Shown one piece after another: positions 12,475-23,926 of a DNA stretch of 64,000 nucleotides. The position numbers were made by a program, and so were the translations under genes. Each line of letters starts with the position of its first letter. Positions within the stretch are counted from its first letter, which is position 1. Source of the DNA: Liolophura sinensis (lineage: Eukaryota > Mollusca > Polyplacophora > Chitonida > Chitonidae); assembly GCF_032854445.1 (NCBI RefSeq), contig NC_088298.1, forward strand, positions 19,299,976 to 19,363,975. Reading direction: 5' to 3'. The notes beneath the pieces are model-generated. The model was not told where the DNA came from. It ran no database searches and worked only from the letters and a program-made list of their open reading frames with translations.

Positions 12475-13995
12475 TGCGATGAAGAGCATTCCGTTGAGGT
12501 TATTGTGGGAAGTCATGTTAATACTTATGAAATGAGCAAAAGCACATCTACTGAATTCAGATTTTCAGCAATAATGGCAGCTATCTTTGTGGGAAACCAT
12601 TGACATGTGAAACCTATCTAAGACTTATCTTTAAATTTCCTTTGGAAGTCAAACGTCATCAAAATTTGGCATCCTGTATTTCATTTAATCCCAGAAATCA
12701 TTGTTTTACTTCAGAATTTATATCTCTATTTCATGTATCACAGGTTTCATAATATTTTTTTTTTAATTTACGATACAATCTCTTGTTTCTGTTTGAAATG
12801 GTGAATGGCGTCTTAAAAAGTCTGAATCTAAGGAAGGTAACTGCAATATTTTAAGACGTCCATGCAATGCAGTTCTTATATAGAATAGGGTGTTTTTTTT
12901 ATCAGTGGCATCAGGTCTATTGATCTTAGGAAACATTCCTGAAAGAACGTTGACCAATAATAAGGGCTGTACTTATTCACTGCTGGTCAAATCCTTGCAT
13001 GAATGTAATTTTTGAATTCACTGGAATATACATTTTTCTACTGTTGTTGCTACCAAATTGGTGTACTGTATCAAATGCTAAAATGTAATAGATGACTTGG
13101 TACGGATTGTTTTTAGTGCTTTTTAATATTGCATGAAAGTTGTTTGACTGGCATTTGAATAGTGAATAAGAGTTTAATCCCGTGTAAATTAGCATTTACA
13201 GAAATTTCAAATGCCAAGCTTAGCTGTGCAAGCAGTTTCTTACAGCATTGAGAGTATGTAATTTGTAACTTCCACAGTTAAAATGGCAATGAAAATTTAA
13301 GTTTTTTTTTTTAAAATAATGGAATTCTGAAAACTTTTTTATTTACATTTTATGGGTAAATTTGTAACCCAAGATATGTTGGCAATAACTTAACCTTGAT
13401 AAAAGGTAAATACACATCAAATTAGGTCAAATTGATATATACATATTTACAGTTTTCAAAGTTTCTTCAATTATCGGCCAAAACAGTGTCTATGTATGAA
13501 GCATCATATAGATTTATAGGGAGTTAAAATTGAAATTCTTTTGACTCATTTTTTGAAAGCTTTTAAATGTTTTGTCTTTGTTCAAAATTTAATCCTTAAG
13601 ACTGAGGAAAACTATTTTCGTGGAAAAAACATACTTGGACGAGATGTGTGAACAGTATTTATTTGATTTTGATTTTTTTTTTTTTTTTTTTTACATCTTT
13701 ATTTTTTTGTTGGTTTGGATATATTGAAATCATTGTTTTTGTTCTTGTGATATGAACTCACTATGCATAGGATCACAAACTCACAACAAAGTTGCAAAGT
13801 TTATTTAAAATTAGTTCAGTTCATCTGTCACACACATTGTTATTCTCACATAGACACAATGTGTCGCTCATTGAATTGCATTTAGGATTCTGAGTTTTTA
13901 TATCATCATATGTATTGCATTAAAATAGCTCAAGGTTGTTTTCATTTGAAACATTTTAACACGGTTGTTGAAATAAAAGCTGACTTAAGATACTA
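12475..13995 (+). other. 3'UTR of the FnIII transcript
   Basis: AT-rich non-coding sequence after the TAG at 12474, with no ORF of merit. An AATAAA at 13972-13977 (context TTGAAATAAAAGC) is the first well-placed polyadenylation signal I see. A poly-T run at 13672-13692 lies inside. The extent is inferred. Confidence 0.5.
13972..13977 (+). promoter_or_regulatory. Probable polyadenylation signal AATAAA
   Basis: Canonical hexamer 1.5 kb after the TAG at 12474. It would end the kinase-less transcript before the giant exon at 19048. Confidence 0.45.
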
Positions 13996-14816
13996 AAAAT
14001 AGTATTGTCTTTTTCTTTGGGGTGCAAGCAGATCTTGGCAAATATCAAGTGGGAGAGAGGTGCTGCCAAGGTCGATAAGGCATTCGTCCCTCAATCACCA
14101 GGGCACGGGATAAGTGTGGCTACAATCAAATAAATTCCCAGGCCCTTCTTGTCTGTGTAGCCTTCTTTGCAGTACTCATACATTTTGTTTGTATCAAAAA
14201 TTTGATTTACAGTATGAAAAGGGCATTATCAACTGAACATAGTCGTTGATGTGAGCAGTGGTGATGCCCTCTCCTCTTCTTAATAAAATATGCCACAAAA
14301 ATTTTGAATCAGATTTTCTATTATGCCCATAGTATTTATTATTCCTGTCTTTTTCCACACGCACAAGGGTCAGCTTGTAGTTCACGTAGGTTTGGTTCAA
14401 GCGGTCACTTTATTAGTGAACTTGGAAATAAAATTGCCAAACTATTGATAAGAATTTGTGACGCTACTGTGGTTTCAATATACTTCAGTGAATGTGAATA
14501 GCCGCACTCTAGACCCACTGTAAGGTTTGTCAACAGTTATCTCCCTTTAACAGCTGTAAACTGTTTTCCGACCACCTATATGAAGATTACAAGTCTCAAA
14601 GTTGAATGGTCACAATCATATTTGAATGAACAAACATAAGTATTTTATGTCCAGAGAGGTAAATGATCAAAATTGCTCAGATTGATTTATTTCATTCTTT
14701 TCCAGTCAAACTTGCAGGTAAAGTAGTAAAAAACACAAAAGTACCACATATGGTAATTAAAAGTAGTTAAAAGAAACTATTTCACTGGATATTGTATTTA
14801 TCATTGTATTGTGATG

Positions 14817-15156
14817 AGATTTGCTAACTGCAAGAAAATTGCGAAAGAATACTTTTTTTTTATGAAAATGTTACTTAATATGATATAGCTAACATGATAT
14901 GTAGTTATCTATCAGTGAAAACTTCAAAGGAATTTCAAAAAGAACTTAATAATTTTAATACTAATTAGAAATTAATACTAATTAAAAGAAAAAATTCAGT
15001 TTACAAAGATGAACAGATTTTGGTATTCATATTATGGTGAGATTTGTCAACTGCAAGAAAACTTAATTGTGGAAGAAGACTTTATTCTTTGCCCTGAGAG
15101 ACATCACATTTAGTTGTCTATGGGTGAAAACTTCAAAGGAATTTCCAAGAGAACAT
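14817..15156. repeat. Imperfect direct repeat, about 120-bp unit, 222-bp offset
   Basis: The segment around 14817-14945 (GAGATTTGCTAACTGCAAGA through GTGAAAACTTCAAAGGAATT) recurs at 15039-15156 with mismatches and small indels. Confidence 0.65.
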
Positions 15157-15470
15157 AAAATGTGTAAGAATGGCATATCCATATGCACAGGGCAATCAAC
15201 ATCCCTCTCGGGCACACTTTATTCTAAACATTTTTTCCTCCCCTAAAACTTGTTGCACACTTTTAGGATGGTTTGCGGTAAGTAAGGGAGTCTTGAGGGT
15301 GTCAAGTGGGGGGTCACCGGAGTCCTGTATTGTTGATCCTGGGGTTTTATACCTGGAGAGCCTAATTGAATTCTTAGGCATGAATGAGCTTGTGGTATGT
15401 CAATACCCCAGTTCTGTTGTTAATGCCATTCAGTACAGAAAATACAACATTCGATCTTAAGAGGTTGTTC

Positions 15471-15508
15471 ATATATATTTATATATATATATATATATGT
15501 GTGTGTGT
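15471..15508. repeat. (AT)n(GT)n microsatellite
   Basis: An alternating AT run followed by GTGTGTGT. Confidence 0.9.
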
Positions 15509-17839
15509 TCCAGTCATGACAAACCCGTTTTCCCAAAAAAGGGGGAAAAAAGCAGCACGATTTAGTTTTGTATTTATTTTATATGCACATTTCAATGAAG
15601 TTGATCAAGGTGAACTGCATGCATAAATGTCAACTGTATTTTTTTTTTTAATATTTAAGATGTTACTAATTATATTGATCATTATAAAAATATTTTCAAG
15701 CATGAGTTATTCTCATTTAGTGAGTGATGATTTTAATATGAGAGAAGTTGATGTATTCATTTTGGTGAGCTTTAAACTTCAGATACGAGTTTTAGCCTTT
15801 AATAATTCATTGTTTCTGTTCACATCAGCTACCACCATGTTGCCTGGCAACAGGTTTTAAAGAAACTGACCAAGCACGACTCAGTCTACCAGCAAGTCAC
15901 ATTGTTTTTACATGTATTAGTAACTAAGCCAGGAATGAATGATTTCTTTTGTATCATCTACGCCCCCCAACCCCCCATAGTTTACCAACTGTGTAGAAGA
16001 GCTATATATAACAGCTGTTCACCTGTGAATTATAAAGTATTTTTTCCTCCAGTTTTCTTTTGGGTAACTTGACCGAATATTTGCTCCCTGTAGTTTTTGT
16101 TTTCTCCCCTGGAATATACCTGTACTCATACTTCAAGTACGCCTGTTCTCACAAAGCTGCCTAACAGGGTTAAGGAATATCGAACAAAAATAGTTTCTGT
16201 CCCAGCATGTAAGGCGTTCCTTTAAGGAACAAATAGGCTTGTGCTGAGGACATCTATTTTACCTGCATTTCAGTCATGTTTTTCTCTGTAATAGAAACAG
16301 TAAACAGGCCTAGATATCCCTGAATAAACACAGGGCAAACAATATGGACAAACACTGAGTAAACGTGGGGCGCGTAGACAGATACAGAAGCCAGACGTTA
16401 CTGTCGTAATCATCCATGTTGATGTGCTGGTCTGCTCGCCCTCGACTTCACTTGTTTAAATAAAGCCCTTTTCCCCCGGCGGCTGCCTCTCCAAACCTTG
16501 TCGCGTAATAGCGGGGCGCTGGGCTAAGTCTTCCAGTTATGTGTGGGTTATTTCATACACTAACATTGAGCAGGAGACCTCTGTAGCTTTTCAACTTTAA
16601 TGTGACTTTGAAGAAAATGTTCTGCTTAGCGTAGTTTTCTAAAAAGGCGTGTCTACATGACATGAGCAGGTTGTGCTTGTTAGTTGAGGAGATCAACATC
16701 GGGCAAAAATCCAAGGTTACCCTATCATACCTATACATGTAGCATTTTTTTTTTTTTTTAACTTTGACAAGATCAACTCTTAACAAGACTCATCTCTAAG
16801 TAATGCACCTCTTGTGTATAACATTTGGCAATACACTTGTCTGTGTTGTAGGAGGTTGTCTTGTCCCTAGCAACAGAAATATTACATTATGGGAAGAAAT
16901 GTAAAGATTTATGTACTTGTGGTTATTGCCTGTATACATATGTGAAGATAGGAGATGGATCGGTTGTTTTAGATATGAAGTTATTCTTAACATTTAATAT
17001 TCATTATTAAAAAAAAAAACTGAATGTTGCGACAAGGGAGAATGACAAGAATCACTTTCCCAGAGTGCAAGTTTAAATACTTTGTGTGACATGGTTTCTA
17101 ACTGACTTACCTATTTTGAGCTGTTTTTGATTGTGACCTTTAGTGACCTTCAGATCGGGCCTCCACATGTTTGTGTAATTCCCCGATATGGGTATATGTA
17201 TACATACATATATATAAAACCACAAACCAGACAAATTGCACATGTATACTAGTATAGCTGTCAGTTTTGTTTGCAGGGGAATACATAAAAAAAAAAAAAC
17301 ATGAAGAAATAGATGAATGACGATATTACCTCGTGAAAAAAAAAAAAAAAACGTCTCCATACATTTACAAGGAGACATATATTGTTGCCTAGGCAACTCT
17401 CTTTGGAACAATTTTTTCCCCCTCAAGTTTTAACAGCTTAGCTGAGGTATTCGAGAGTTATGCAGTGAGCAGACGGGTAGGGCTTTTGTGTGTGAGAAGA
17501 GCTAGCGGCTTAGACAGGCCAAGTTGGGAGGTGCTCGGAGAAAGCTGATAAGACGAAAGGGAGAATTCTTAAGTGTATCAGACTCTTTTGAAAATAGCTA
17601 GTAGAAAAAAGGTTTTTTTTCCAGAGTAGAGACTTTGATCCATTTCAGATGTGTGACACAGACCAGTGCCTTATTATTGAGGGTATTTAACAGTATGTGA
17701 AGTATACACACAAGAAGGTTAAAGGAAGTTACGCAAATTCCCCGTGTGGAACATGAGATGACTGCGAGAATCTTTAATGAGAGACTGTGTAGATTCAGTC
17801 TATCACCTGGGGTAGAGAATTCTGGCTGAGTTGTCGTTT

Positions 17840-18793
17840 ACCTGAGCTGACAGAGGCTTGACAAGGGTGATGTGAGTGAAGAGCCGTTGCCGTGTCAACG
17901 TGCCTGCCCCTTTATAGGTGTGACAGGTATTCATGATTTTACCTGCCTGAAGTTTATCATAATTATCAAGGCTTTTTACCTGAGGGCATTGGCAGGTAAC
18001 AGACAGGGCCTGTGTGTGTGTTTTTTTGAGGGTTCATCACTTTGCCCACCTGTAAGTGATGAGTGAAGTGACCAGCTGACATGACTATAGACAAACTCAC
18101 CTGCATCTGTGGTTTACAGGTGTCAACAGGTTCAGTCTTAATTGAGCAGCACCTAGGCAGAGCAGCAACAGGTAGAATAGCAATATTTTTACCTGACTGC
18201 TTAAGGTGATCAGATGTTTTAACTTATACCAGTCCGTTCAGGTGTGTTTACCTGTGCCTCTGTTATACCTGACTCCTCTGCGGACAATTGCACTTGTAGA
18301 GAAAACCCTTGATCCAGGAATAACTCTAATTACAAGCTGAGGAGAATTTCAACTCGACATCGCTGTATAAGTCCAGGTATCTCAATCTATTCTTCTTGCG
18401 TATAATTGACATTTTTTCTTGAGGAGCGTTTCATTCCCGCCTGCCGTCTCATGTACCTGTGTTTAAGGACCCTTTTAATAGGAGTGTGTTGATTACTTAG
18501 GCTATCACAGCCGACATTTTCACCTGAGACTTCTCCAGGTAATGAGGAAGCCTTAGCTAAAGGCTGTCAGAGCTACCTAAATGAGAAGAACAGGTTGGTC
18601 AACTGCAGATACATTCCTGACTACAGCTGTCATACATGCTGGGAGCTGTTGACTCCAATGATACTTAAGTAGATAATTGACATATCGTCACTATCATGAA
18701 TTTGTTATGCCCGGGGAGACAATACAGCAAAGCTTCAGGTAAACAGTGGATTTCACCTGTGAGCTCAGGTAACTGAGAGGGTTGATTACAGGT
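17840..18793. promoter_or_regulatory. Dense ACCTG/CAGGT cluster upstream of the giant exon
   Basis: I count 23 copies of the pentamer ACCTG or its complement CAGGT in 954 bases (for example 17840, 17924, 17941, 17978, 17993, 18048, 18099, 18117, 18127). About two are expected by chance in random sequence. Spacing is irregular, so it is not a tandem repeat. CAGGTG/CAGGTA is the core of E2-box sites used by Snail/ZEB and some bHLH factors. Position just before the 19048 start suggests a promoter or enhancer; this is inference. Confidence 0.4.
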
Positions 18794-19047
18794 ACGCTGA
18801 CTCACCCGTGTTACCAACCAATGGTTGTAAGTAAATGTCAAACAGCGTCAAGATCTGTCGTGATCTTTCAAATCCGTCCGTTTTCTCACAAGACTTGCGA
18901 CCTGACCAGGATGGTTCCCAGGACCCTGTGAGTAAGGAAGAGCATCGTGAGGGTGAACCAGAGCGGGGCTGATCAAGGAGATTCTCAGCATCCCCTAGGG
19001 CAGAGGTGGACATAGCAGGGAGTTCAGCAGATGTTGACACCGTCACA

Positions 19048-22000
19048 ATGATAGGATCCGATCGAAGGCGCACCAAAGCACGTCAGCAAAGTCAGGATGT
19101 CAAATCTGACACCATGGGCGAAAATTCTCAGCTGACAGAACATGTCCGCCACAGACGTGGTAGACAGGAAGCTGTTGTCAGTGACAGCAGCTCTGCACAT
19201 AGTGACAGCAGTTCCAATTTGGAGGACAGTTACTCTAAAACTTACAAACTCTCCGAAAATGACTTAGGATATCATTTGGAGGAAATCCCTTCCAGAAAGT
19301 TAAAGCTTTCCCAAGAAGAGCCATTTTACATGGGTCACTCTGAAGATGTCCACTCAACCAAGGAAGATGTGGTTGACAGTGACCTTGGGAAGTACTCCAC
19401 CAAGGTCAACAAAGTGCCATCTGGTGTCATGAGGTTAGCACATCGTCATGGTAATCGACTATCCACATCAAACACTAACCTTGAGAAAAGTGGACTTGAC
19501 CCTAGGGTCTACATTCCAGCGGGGAGAGTGAGTTCACGACAGTCAGCCTTTGAGGAGAAGGTAAATAGCAGCAGTTCACCCAGCAGACCTACCCTGACTC
19601 GATCCAATTCCAAGCCCCTTACAGCCGACAGTGTGAAATTCAGACGTAATCTTGAGGCCTGGGGTGAACGATCTGAGCTACAGCACAAGAGTCAGAAGTG
19701 TGAAAGCATTGCAGATTTACGCACAGTAGATCTCTCGCGTCAAAACCGATCAGGCAGTCAAAGTTTTGTTGATGCCAAACTAAGTTCTGCCAAATCCAGT
19801 GCGACCTTGAACAGAACAGTGAATCTCAAGGCAGATGTTGGAGGACTCGTTAGTCGCTGGGAATCACGGCAGACATTCACAGAAGATGATAAAATCTCTT
19901 CTTTGAAGACACCATCAGGAGTTGTTGTCACCAGTCACTCACTCAGCATTCCTATTGTGACACGACCAGTTTCGGAAATTCGTCAGCGGATTCAGCCAAA
20001 ATCGACCCCAGCTCCACAACGCACCGTTCTTGGCAAACCTGGATTTAGCGATGTTAGAAAACAGTGGGAATCCCAGTCTTCAGATTTGGATGTGAAACTG
20101 ATGCGCAGTCGAAGCAAATCTCCTCTACGTACATCTCGATCTCGAAGCAGTTCGGAGATTTCAAAGAAAATGGTGTCACGGTCACAGGGGTCAGAAGATG
20201 TTACCTCCACAGCCAAAACCGGTGTTGCCAACAGCGTGGAGGATTACAACATTGGTCAGCTAAAACGATCAAAATCCAGTGAATGTGAAAAGGATAAAAT
20301 ATCCCGAACAAATAAATGTGACAGTGATGTTCCTGTTCAGAGTGACATTGGCAATGTCAAGTGTGACAGTGATATCTCTATTCCCAGTGACGCTGGCAAT
20401 GCTAAGTGTGACAGCGATTCTGGAAATATCTCTGTGGATAGTGATTTGGTGAGTATATCCACCGACAGTGAGGTAGTGAGTAACCCAGTGGAAAATGAGT
20501 TTGTAAATAACAACATTGACAGTGAGTTTGTGGTGGACAGAACTGAAAATGAGTTTGTGATCGACAAAACTGAAGATGATTTTGAAACGAGCAAAGTTGA
20601 AAAGGAGTCTCCTATGATTGGCAAAACTGAGAATGATGTAAGACCTGTTGGAGTGGATTTTAATGTAGTGAATAAATCTGTTGACAGCGGATTTGTGAAT
20701 ATGTCCTCCGATGTAGAGAGCTTTGACAATAAGTGTGATCATAATGATACTGAAGTCTCCAGAAACAATGACTCTATGAACAAAAGACGTAAAAACATAG
20801 CAGAACGAGAAAAAATAGAAAGAGGTCAGCAGATACATCAGGAAAATCATGTTTCAACTAAAGAGTCGGTTGGGAAAAAAATTAACAGGAAATTTGGCTA
20901 TGGGAGTTATGATGATGACAAAGTGAACAGTGTCGCTGATCAGAAAGAGGCTTTCGTAGACAATGTTTCTGATAGGAAATCTAGGAGTACTATCAAGCCG
21001 ATGAATCTAGAAATAGAGACGTCTGAAAAAGAGTCTGTCGGTAAAAAAATTAACAGAGCGTTTGGCAGAAAGTTTAGAGAAAGATATGAAAGTAGTGAAT
21101 TAGATAATGAAATGTGGAATGTAGATGTGGAGTCAGAAGATAGTGTAGAATTAAGAAATAAAGCAAGTAACAGACATGACAGTGATGCAGACAGCAAAGA
21201 GTCAATGGGAAAAGAGTCAGTGGGCAAAGCAGTTAACACTACAGTAAATGATAAACCACATAGTGAATTTGAAAATAAGGAAATGGACAATAAAAATTTA
21301 CACAGAGACTATTTTGAAGAACCCAAGCCTGGTGGAGAAAAAGGGAAAATAAATCCAGATAGGAAAATGGGGAATGCTGTTTCCAGGAGAGATAGGGGAT
21401 ATGATAAAGCAGATAGGGAAATAGGGAATGCTGTTTCCAGTAGAGATAGGGGAAATGATAAAGCAGATAGGGAAATAGGGAATGCTGTTTCCAGGAGAGA
21501 TAGAGGAAATAATAAAGCAGATAGGGAAATAGGGAAGGGTGAAGTTATTATGGAAGAGAGAAACGAAAACTCAAATAGTGATGCAGAAACCAAAAACCGA
21601 TTACCAGCTGTTGTGGAAAATAGTAAGGCAAGTAAAGATTTGGTGAGAGAAAACAATGACATTTTCGTAGCTGAGAGGCGAAAAGAGGTAGAATCAGACA
21701 GTGCTGACTTTGGTGCTGACAGGAAATTAGCAAATGTTGGAGCTGAGAGTAAAGTAGTGGAATTCAAGTGTAACACTGACAATGTACATCTGAATGATTC
21801 ATACAATGGAGGAGGAGTTAAACACAGATTTGAAGAAAAACTAGGACGAAAAAATGTGGTCATGGAGGAAAACTCGCGTCATGCTAGAAATGGCCGAGAT
21901 TCGACCACCATTCCGCCAGTGATGGCGCAGCTAAATAAAAGTGTGCATAGCACGGAAAAAAAAAGAGACACCATTCTTCAAAAGCTCGAGGACAATGATG

Positions 22001-23926
22001 ATGATGCAAAGACTAGCAACCGTAAAGTGATACAGAAAATCGGATTTAAGGACATACGTAATCGCTGGGAGGACAAAAGTCTTAGGGAAACAGCGCCTTC
22101 TGTGAAACAGCAGGCACAGGGAGATGAATCTGCAGTTCGTATGAGAGCCGATATGAAAAATAGCAAAACCATAAAGTCCGCTCCGCCTGTCAAGCCGAAG
22201 CCTAGGGGAAGGGAATGTAGTAGTGCGGATTCTGCTGAACATGAACCCATGAACTCCCATGAACCCTCTACGCCAACAGCCAGTTGTCATGAAGACCAAT
22301 TACAGAGTGACCAATCTGAAAGACACCCAGAAACTTCAAGTTCGTCAAGCGACGAATCTGGATGTGAAGATCATGATGAGGTGTTTGCTCAAAGTCTTGA
22401 AGAAGACAAATCTGTGTCGAATAAATCAGTAGACATTAGTTCCAAGGAGAAAAAAAATAAGTCTTCTCCAGCTGTGACCTGCACAACTGTGCATGCAAAG
22501 GTCATTAAAATAGAACCTGATAGTCCTGCAGGTGCAAAGACAGAAAAGGGAAAACCATTGTCTCGTTCAAACAGTGGTACCTGGTCTGCTAAAAAGTGTG
22601 TAACATACACAGCCAAGGTGACCTACACACAAAAGGTTGTTAATCACCGTGACAACAAAGGTCAAAGGTCTCAAGATACCAGTGCATCATCTTTGAAGAA
22701 ATTTTCACGGCAATCATCAGAAACATCTGCTTCAAAGACAGAAAAGAACGTCCAAGATTCAATGGCAAATAATTCAGTCGAAAATTCAGAGAAATCAAAA
22801 GCCCGAAATCGAACCACTGTCGGATCAAGTCCATCCAATCAGCGTGGATCTCCTGCAAGGCACGGTGGACCTCCTGCAAGGCATGGTGGACCTCTGGTCA
22901 AGTCGGTGGATACGACATCACCCACAGACAGAGGAATGAAACTGAGGCTCCCAAAGTCACCAAGCCTGTCTGGAAGTCGACACTCAAGGTCAAATATTTT
23001 GTCTCCAACAAGTCCAACAGCTTCAAGGTCAAAGCATACGAAGGGCTGTGCACCAGAACTGGTTAAAACCAGACAAAATTTGCGCTCCACAAAGTCAAGC
23101 AGTGAAGATGGATCTAAGCAAGTTGAACATAACCCCAGCTCGGAGAAAACTGAAAGGACAAGGAAAGAGAGAAATGTGCCAAGTGTCTTTGAGAGATTAC
23201 ACAGCAATTTACCTGCACGGAAATCATTAAGTGTACGGGATTTGCGTGAGAAGGAACCCTCCAATGTGAAGCTACAAAAATCTCCCTCCAGATCTTCTCT
23301 TCGGGGTTCTTTTAGGTCATCAAAGTCGAAAAGACTCTCAGAAGATGGGGTATCTGGGAAAAGGCTTTCATCTGGTAGTCAGGCAGATGAAAAGTTGAGT
23401 AGTTCACAAGTTGATGTTAGATCTGCACTTAACAAGTCTGCTGACATATCCCTGGATATTCCTAGTGATGAAAATGTGATGAATGTTCTGTCCAATAGTG
23501 TTGAAAATTCAGTGGATCCTGCTTCAGAAAGGTTGAGGGATACCACTGAAAACTCATTGAATAGTCAGTTGGGGGAAAATATATCAGATGAAAGTAGGTG
23601 TGGTGAAGTCTCAAATGATACTCATTACGATGTTAATCATTGTGATGAAAAAGTGACAAGTGAAAAATTGGGTAGAAATACTGACAGCCCTGTTGCTAAA
23701 TCTGCTGCTTCCAGCAGAAGGTCAAGACGACCATTTCACGAATCTGTCAATCAAGAAAATGCCATAACCAATCAAACTGAGCCTTCTGAAAATGAAAATG
23801 AGGTTCATATTAGACGTGCTAGGGGAAGAATTTCATCGAAAGATACGGATTTACCAAACAGCACGCAGCAACAGGATGAGACACCTGTTGTTCGAGAACG
23901 TCGTTCGAGACGCATAATGGAAACAG
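19048..23926 (+). CDS. MYLK: Giant 1,626-codon disordered exon (long-isoform N-terminus)
   Basis: The frame is open from an in-frame TGA at 18970 to TAA at 24028. The first ATG is at 19048 (A at -3, protein MIGSDRRRTKARQQ). A GTG at 19006 is not a credible eukaryotic start. The donor ACAG|GTATGT at 23926/23927 ends it in phase 1. The composition is Ser/Asp/Lys/Arg-rich with no cysteine-based fold. Internal features: four R-x-x-W-E-like motifs (19648, 19840, 20050, 22051), a degenerate CDSD/SDS repeat (20315-20460), KESVGKKINR repeated (20866, 21028, partly 21205), an 18-residue tandem repeat (21358-21534), RS-rich blocks (20100-20160, 23275-23340) and RHGGP repeats (22858-22900). Reading past the donor would end after 34 more codons, an alternative short product. 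Confidence 0.82.

Larger units (their letters stand above)
13996..17830. other. Non-coding stretch, no gene seen
   Basis: 3.8 kb without a supportable gene. It contains an imperfect direct repeat pair (14817-14945 and 15039-15156) sharing CAACTGCAAGAAAA and GTGAAAACTTCAAAGGAATT, an (AT)n(GT)n microsatellite at 15471-15508 and several homopolymer runs. It may be intron or intergenic, depending on whether the left and right parts are one gene. Confidence 0.5.

Noticed and set aside
19006-19047. GTG upstream of ATG as start of the giant exon
   Set aside because: GTG is not a normal nuclear start in animals; ATG at 19048 with A at -3 is preferred. An upstream splice acceptor remains possible.
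20269-20850. 193-codon minus-strand open frame under the giant exon
   Set aside because: Antisense shadow of the Asp/Ser-rich repeats of the real + strand exon.
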